Of a stretch of 9,835 nucleotides of DNA, positions 5,734-9,835 are shown piece after piece. Under the pieces are notes generated by a model. It was not told the origin of the DNA. It ran no database searches and saw only the letters and a list, made by a program, of their open reading frames with translations. A program made the translations under genes and the position numbers. The stretch is taken from contig JAQGJO010000001.1 in assembly GCA_028290595.1 (NCBI GenBank), forward strand, positions 1 through 9,835. Direction: 5' to 3'. Position 1 is the first letter of the stretch; every line of letters starts with the position of its first letter. This DNA comes from Hyphomicrobiales bacterium (GTDB taxonomy: Bacteria; Pseudomonadota; Alphaproteobacteria; Rhizobiales; Beijerinckiaceae).

Positions 5734-7104
5734 ATCGACCGTTTTGACGATTTTGATGCCGAGCTTCTTGATGCGATGCCAAAAACTCCGCTCCGAAATA
5801 CCAAGCCTTTCGGCGGCCCTGATCTGGATGTTTCCGCTCTCGCGCAACGCCGCCGTGATGAGCTCACGCTCGATGCGCGCCAATTCCGCATCCAGATCCA
5901 TCGGGTAATTGGTCGAAACAGCCTGTGGACTGGCGTCAAAGATGTAGGGCGGCAAATCGGCGACGTCGATCGACGATCCGCCGGCGACGATGACCGCCCG
6001 CTCGATGCAATTCTGCAGTTCGCGGATATTGCCTGGCCAGCCATAGGACGCCATGGCCGAGATCGCCGCCGGCGAGAAACCGGAGATCTTCTTTGCCATG
6101 TCGGCGCAATAGCGCGCAAGAAAGTGCTCCGCGAGAATCGGGATGTCGTCGATGCGATTGCGCAACGCGGGCGCCGTCATCGGAAAGACGTTGAGACGGT
6201 AGAAAAGATCTTCCCTGAACAGCCCCTTGACCGCCTCGTCCTTAAGATTCTTATGGGTCGCCGCGATGATGCGCACGTCGACCGATACACTCTTCGTGCC
6301 GCCGACCGGCTCAAAAGTCTGTTCCTGCAGCACGCGCAAGACCTTGGCCTGAAGCGGCAGCGGCATGTCGCCGATTTCGTCCAACAGAAGCGTGCCGCCG
6401 TTCGCCAAGGAGAAGCGGCCGTCGCGCGTGGCGATTGCGCCGGTGAAGGCGCCTTTCACATGGCCGAACAGTTCACTTTCCAGCAACGCCTCCGGAATGG
6501 CGGCGCAATTGACGGCCACGAAGGGAGCCTTCGCGCGCGGGCTGTTGTAGTGGATCGCCCTGGCCACCAGTTCCTTGCCGGTGCCGCTTTCCCCTTGCAG
6601 CAGAACCGTCGCCTTGCTTTTGCAGACTTCCGAAATTTGCCGGAGCACTTCGCGGAACTCGGCGCTCGTGCCGATGAGGTTGCGAAAGTCGTACTTCTCG
6701 CCGAGCTCCTTGCGGAGCCGGCGGTTTTCGCGTTCGCTGGTTTGCAGTTGCAGGGCGCGCTCGATCGTCGCGATCACGTCGTCGATCTCAAAGGGCTTCG
6801 CGACATAGTCGAAGGCGCCCTCCTTGACCATCTCGACCGCGTCTCGCACCGAAGCGTAGGCCGTCATGATGATAACGGGAATTTCGGGGCGCAAGGTGCG
6901 CAGCTCGGTGAGCAGCTCTCGGCCGCCGAGCTCCGGCATCCGCAGGTCGCTCAACACGAGATCGACCGAAGTCTTTTTCAGATGGGCCAGGGCCTCGGCC
7001 ACGGAATAGACGAAGGTCGCCCTATAGTCGCGCGCTTCCAAGGCGAGCGCGAGGACCTCGGCGAGCCGCTTTTCGTCGTCCACGATCAAGATCGAAGTCG
7101 TCAT
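5731..7104 (-). CDS. NtrC-family sigma54-dependent response regulator
   Basis: This encodes 457 residues, standard for the family. The start [11 protein letters not shown] overlaps the kinase stop by ATGA at 7101-7104. The receiver domain, about 1-118, has D9/D10, phosphoacceptor Asp53 (L-S-D-L-R-M-P), Thr81 and Lys103. The AAA+ domain, about 142-370, has Walker A G-E-S-G-T-G-K-E (171-178), the sigma54-contacting G-A-F-T-G-A loop (218-223) and Walker B L-L-L-D-E (239-243). It continues through [12 protein letters not shown] and [11 protein letters not shown]. The C-terminal Fis-type helix-turn-helix, roughly 424-451, contains [20 protein letters not shown]. Every motif needed to remodel RNA polymerase-sigma54 is intact. 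It should activate -24/-12 promoters when phosphorylated by the upstream kinase. I saw no convincing TGGCAC-N5-TTGC site in the window, so its targets, perhaps the operon's own promoter, lie elsewhere. Confidence 0.95.
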   Translation of the reverse strand: MTTSILIVDDEKRLAEVLALALEARDYRATFVYSVAEALAHLKKTSVDLVLSDLRMPELGGRELLTELRTLRPEIPVIIMTAYASVRDAVEMVKEGAFDYVAKPFEIDDVIATIERALQLQTSERENRRLRKELGEKYDFRNLIGTSAEFREVLRQISEVCKSKATVLLQGESGTGKELVARAIHYNSPRAKAPFVAVNCAAIPEALLESELFGHVKGAFTGAIATRDGRFSLANGGTLLLDEIGDMPLPLQAKVLRVLQEQTFEPVGGTKSVSVDVRIIAATHKNLKDEAVKGLFREDLFYRLNVFPMTAPALRNRIDDIPILAEHFLARYCADMAKKISGFSPAAISAMASYGWPGNIRELQNCIERAVIVAGGSSIDVADLPPYIFDASPQAVSTNYPMDLDAELARIERELITAALRESGNIQIRAAERLGISERSFWHRIKKLGIKIVKTVD

Positions 7105-8831
7105 TTCAATTGTGCCAAAGATGGGAAATGGAGAATGAAGCGCGTGCCGCCGCCGGGCTCGCTGTCGAATTCGATCGATCCGCCATGCTGCTTGACCACC
7201 AACATTACCTTGGCGAGGCCCAGACCGGTACCCCGCGGCTTGCTGGTGACGAACGGCTCGAAGATGCGCGCTTTGACATCCTCTGGAATGCCGATGCCGC
7301 TATCGCTGCATAGGACTTTGACCGTTTCCCCCTCATGTTCCACCGAAACGGTCAAACGCCCGCCGTCGGGCATCGCCTCCATCGCATTTAGAATGATGTT
7401 CAAGAATGCCTGATAGAGACCCGCCGCATCGGCCAGGATCAAGGCTTCCGTAGAGGGTGGCGAGACCGTGCAGACGATATGACGGCGCTCCAATTCCGGT
7501 TGGGCGAACTCGACAACGCGCATGACGACGTCCGTGAAGAGATTCAAGCGCGTCTTGTTCGGCTCTTTAGGCCTGACGTAATCGATAAGATCCTGCACCA
7601 ACTGATCAATGCGATTGACCTCGTCGACGACGAAGCCGATGAGGCGCGCCGAGCTGGCCGACAGGGTTCCCGTCATCCGGACGACCTCGCTCGACGTCTT
7701 GATGATTCCCAACGGATTGCGGATTTCGTGGGCGATGGCTGTCGTCGCCTCGCCGAGAGCCGCAAAGCGTTCGAGCCGGCGCATTTCGGCTTCCATCTCG
7801 TCCACGCGCTGCAACTGCTCGGTCATGGCATTGAAGCCCGCCTCAAGCTCCGTCAGTTCGCGCCCGCCTTCCTCGCGGACCCTCGCATCGTAATTGCCGC
7901 TCGTGACTTTGCGCACGCCATCGGTCAACGCCCGTAACGGCCGGGAAATAAGCTCCGCGAACACGAAACTGACGGCCAGCGACAGAAAGGCCGCGGCAAG
8001 AGCTAGGATGGCGAAAAGCAGAACGGTCCTAAAATGCGACAGGAACGAAAAATCGCTCGTCAGCCGGCAAGCGACGATTCCCGTCAGCCTGCCATCCGCG
8101 TCTCGCAATCCGGCGAACCATGTCGCGACGTCGTCCTCGGCGATTGCCGCCGATATGGTGGGCACGCCCCCCATCAAACTGTTCACGACGCTCTGCGGCA
8201 CGGTCAGGGGCGAAGTTTTCGCGCTGGCCGGCAAGCTGATCGTTCGCCCGGCCTCGACACGGAAGGCACGCACTTCAATCGACGTCACCAGTGGCGAAAT
8301 GTCGAAGGAATCGTCGCTAATCTCGTTGGCGGCAAATACGAAATAGGTTTCTCTCTTCGCGACGAACTTGCGCGACGCGCCGACCAGCAGCGACGGCTTG
8401 TTGTCCAGAGTCACCGGAAAAAAGCTGGCCTGCTCTTTGCGCGGCAGAAACTCCGACGTCGGCAGATTCCCGTAACTGTAGACAACATGTCCGTCGGCGC
8501 CATAGACCACGATCAGGTCGTAGCCGACCGACGCCAACAAGGTCGCCGACAGAATGAGCTGTGCGCCGTCCAGCGCCTCGCTGTCTTCGCTGAGCGTTTC
8601 GGCGATGATCGACGCCGCGCGCTGGGCTTCGCTCTGTGCCTCCGTCAACTCCTGGGCGACAAATCGGGCCCCGTCCTGCAGCCACAGTTCGACGTTCCGT
8701 TCGAACAGCGACGAGATGACCTGCGCCGCAACATAGCTGGCGATGAGAACGGGCATGACGCTCACCAGCATGAAGGCGATCACCAGCCTCCATCGCAGCG
8801 ATAAATTGCGCGTGGCGAATCTGGATTTCAT
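7101..8831 (-). CDS. NtrB-like membrane sensor histidine kinase with large periplasmic sensor
   Basis: This encodes 576 residues. ATG 8831 overlaps the acyltransferase stop by ATGA, and the gene's TGA overlaps the regulator start in the same way. Order of parts: membrane helix about 14-38, periplasmic region about 40-267, second helix about 268-292, HAMP about 293-345. The kinase box is A-L-G-E-A-T-T-A-I-A-H-E-I-R-N-P-L with His368. The ATPase domain has the N-box F-L-N-I-I-L-N-A-M-E-A-M (476-487), D-S-G-I-G-I-P (510-516) and G-T-G-L-G-L-A (534-540). The H-box type (H-E-I-R-N-P-L) is that of NtrB-like kinases paired with sigma54 regulators, matching the next gene. The roughly 230-residue sensor has two alternating-strand parts, Y-D-L-I-V-V-Y-G-A-D-G-H-V-V-Y (104-118) and W-F-A-G-L-R-D-A-D-G-R-L-T-G-I-V (238-253). 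This resembles a double-Cache fold, by pattern only. The ligand is unknown. Confidence 0.93.
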   Translation of the reverse strand: MKSRFATRNLSLRWRLVIAFMLVSVMPVLIASYVAAQVISSLFERNVELWLQDGARFVAQELTEAQSEAQRAASIIAETLSEDSEALDGAQLILSATLLASVGYDLIVVYGADGHVVYSYGNLPTSEFLPRKEQASFFPVTLDNKPSLLVGASRKFVAKRETYFVFAANEISDDSFDISPLVTSIEVRAFRVEAGRTISLPASAKTSPLTVPQSVVNSLMGGVPTISAAIAEDDVATWFAGLRDADGRLTGIVACRLTSDFSFLSHFRTVLLFAILALAAAFLSLAVSFVFAELISRPLRALTDGVRKVTSGNYDARVREEGGRELTELEAGFNAMTEQLQRVDEMEAEMRRLERFAALGEATTAIAHEIRNPLGIIKTSSEVVRMTGTLSASSARLIGFVVDEVNRIDQLVQDLIDYVRPKEPNKTRLNLFTDVVMRVVEFAQPELERRHIVCTVSPPSTEALILADAAGLYQAFLNIILNAMEAMPDGGRLTVSVEHEGETVKVLCSDSGIGIPEDVKARIFEPFVTSKPRGTGLGLAKVMLVVKQHGGSIEFDSEPGGGTRFILHFPSLAQLK

Positions 8832-9835
8832 GCCTGCTCAACCGGTTCTCGAAGATGCTCGTCTCGCCGTTGGGCCGGCGGCGTGGCGATCTGCCGCTTC
8901 TTTGCCGTGCGCGCCAGCGCCCGCAGGTCCGGATCCCATCGGCCGAAATCCAACCATGCCGCGCATAGGCGCAGAATGCCGTTCAGCCAAGGTCGGCGAT
9001 GTTTGGCGTATATGAGCGACGGCATCAATTCGCTCCCGTAGCGGACCTTCAGCGCATAGGCCGTTTGCCCGGATTGCAGTTTCGGGTAGCCGTTCCCGAT
9101 GGCGAACCGGACATTCTCGAGCCAGCTCAGTGCGTAGATATTCTTCTCCGCGGCAAGCGGGTATTGGCATCCCAGAAATTTATCGATCACGCGATCCGCT
9201 TGCAGCAGCAAAAGATTGAAAGCGATCAACTGCTCGCCGGCCCAGTATAGAACAAAATGCGCGCGATCTTGCCCGTTGCGCGAAATCTCTCCGAAATAAT
9301 CGACCGGCAATTCCTCGAAATCGCCATAACGGACCTGGCTACGGCGGCGCGTCGATTCGTAGAGCTCCGCCACACGCGCTTCGAGCCCGTCCAGGGTGCT
9401 GCGATGCTCGATCCGCACATCCCGCCCGGCCTTCAGCATACGCAGCAAATCCTTTCTGGTTGCGGCGGACAACCTGCCCATATAAGCATCGAAATCGGCG
9501 TGGGCCAAATCCAGGCTGGCGACGGGAAGGCTCCGAAGCAGCACGAAACCTGCCTGAGTCAAAGCTGGGGAAAATTGCCGGTCGCGCGCCGGCGCCATGT
9601 CCTTAAAAGCGATGAGCAAAGCGCCGCAAGAGGCAGCATGCGCCTCCACGGTCCGCGCCAGGCACTGAAAAGCGGCGCGCGCCGCGGCCGGCGATAAATC
9701 CGGCCGCGCGCCGACATGGCACTGTTCCGCGTAGGCCGACCCCACCCCCAGCAGCTTCATGCTCATGAAGCCGGGGAAGCGCGCGGACAGCCAATCGGCC
9801 AGGGGGCGCGACCAGCCCTGCAACGGCGTGTCCAA
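8828..9835 (-). CDS. FemAB/Acetyltransf_6-like acyltransferase (5' end outside window)
   Basis: About 335 residues are visible. The frame stays open to the window edge, where the first codon is TTG and not a credible start, so the N-terminus is missing. The fold looks like a tandem GNAT of the FemAB/Acetyltransf_6 kind. Supporting motifs are S-A-A-T-R-K-D-L-L-R-M-L-K (123-135), the strand F-V-L-Y-W-A-G-E-Q-L-I-A-F-N-L-L-L (194-210), D-K-F-L-G-C-Q-Y (218-225), and Q-S-G-Q-T-A-Y-A-L-K-V-R-Y-G (255-268). The last is a common ending of the second GNAT half. Such enzymes transfer amino-acyl or acyl groups to peptidoglycan precursors, surface sugars or other amines; which one cannot be read here. 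No signal peptide or membrane helix is visible. The C-terminal 30 residues are charged and probably disordered. It is translationally coupled to the sensor kinase by ATGA, which is unusual for an enzyme of this type and suggests a link to the same envelope response. Confidence 0.7.
   Translation of the reverse strand: MDTPLQGWSRPLADWLSARFPGFMSMKLLGVGSAYAEQCHVGARPDLSPAAARAAFQCLARTVEAHAASCGALLIAFKDMAPARDRQFSPALTQAGFVLLRSLPVASLDLAHADFDAYMGRLSAATRKDLLRMLKAGRDVRIEHRSTLDGLEARVAELYESTRRRSQVRYGDFEELPVDYFGEISRNGQDRAHFVLYWAGEQLIAFNLLLLQADRVIDKFLGCQYPLAAEKNIYALSWLENVRFAIGNGYPKLQSGQTAYALKVRYGSELMPSLIYAKHRRPWLNGILRLCAAWLDFGRWDPDLRALARTAKKRQIATPPAQRRDEHLREPVEQA

Noticed and set aside
5776..7413. A 545-codon open frame on the plus strand opposite the NtrC-type regulator and kinase.
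   Set aside because: It lies wholly antisense to genes with intact family motifs, its protein is Arg/Asp/His-rich without domains, and long antisense frames are expected in GC-rich DNA.

Overview
The window looks like chromosomal DNA of an alphaproteobacterium, probably a Rhizobiales-type organism. This rests on the high GC content, gene families common in that class (a DUF3576-like lipoprotein, a COG4705-like membrane protein, NtrB/NtrC-type regulators, a MipA/OmpV barrel) and dense operons with 4-base ATGA overlaps. I cannot name the genus. There are no tRNA or rRNA genes, CRISPR arrays, insertion sequences or phage genes. The window is nearly all coding, and both ends cut through a gene.

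Left region (1-1259): the C-terminal part of a TauD/TfdA-like Fe(II)/2-oxoglutarate dioxygenase (+) is followed, in TAATG overlap, by what looks like the decayed start of a tetratricopeptide-repeat gene, with an in-frame stop and a frame change. Facing it is a DUF3576-like lipoprotein gene (-).

Divergent control region and operon 1 (1260-4894, +): a 131-base divergent spacer carries two adjacent palindromes. It leads into a four-gene cluster. This comprises a small exported helical protein with two cysteines, a membrane protein of about eight helices built from four copies of one W-x9-G-x4-D module, an OmpR/PhoB-type response regulator, and its HAMP-type sensor kinase. The first two genes share ATGA, and the kinase start overlaps the regulator stop by 8 bases. 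The likely picture is a two-component system sensing through, or controlling, the exported protein and the membrane protein.

Operon 2 (9835-4916, -): read right to left, it holds a FemAB/Acetyltransf_6-like acyltransferase (cut by the window edge), an NtrB-like membrane sensor kinase with a large periplasmic sensor region, a sigma54-dependent NtrC-type response regulator, and a MipA/OmpV outer-membrane protein. The first three are joined by ATGA overlaps, and the mipA-like ribosome site overlaps the regulator stop. The co-translation suggests one envelope-related circuit: signal sensing, sigma54-dependent transcription, an outer-membrane protein, and an acyltransferase of a fold used in cell-wall or surface polymer modification. 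The grouping is inferred from gene order; none of the specific signals or targets can be read from the sequence.

Operons 1 and 2 converge with only 21 bases between their stop codons. The best candidates for something undescribed are these two sensor-plus-envelope operons and the fourfold-repeat membrane protein.
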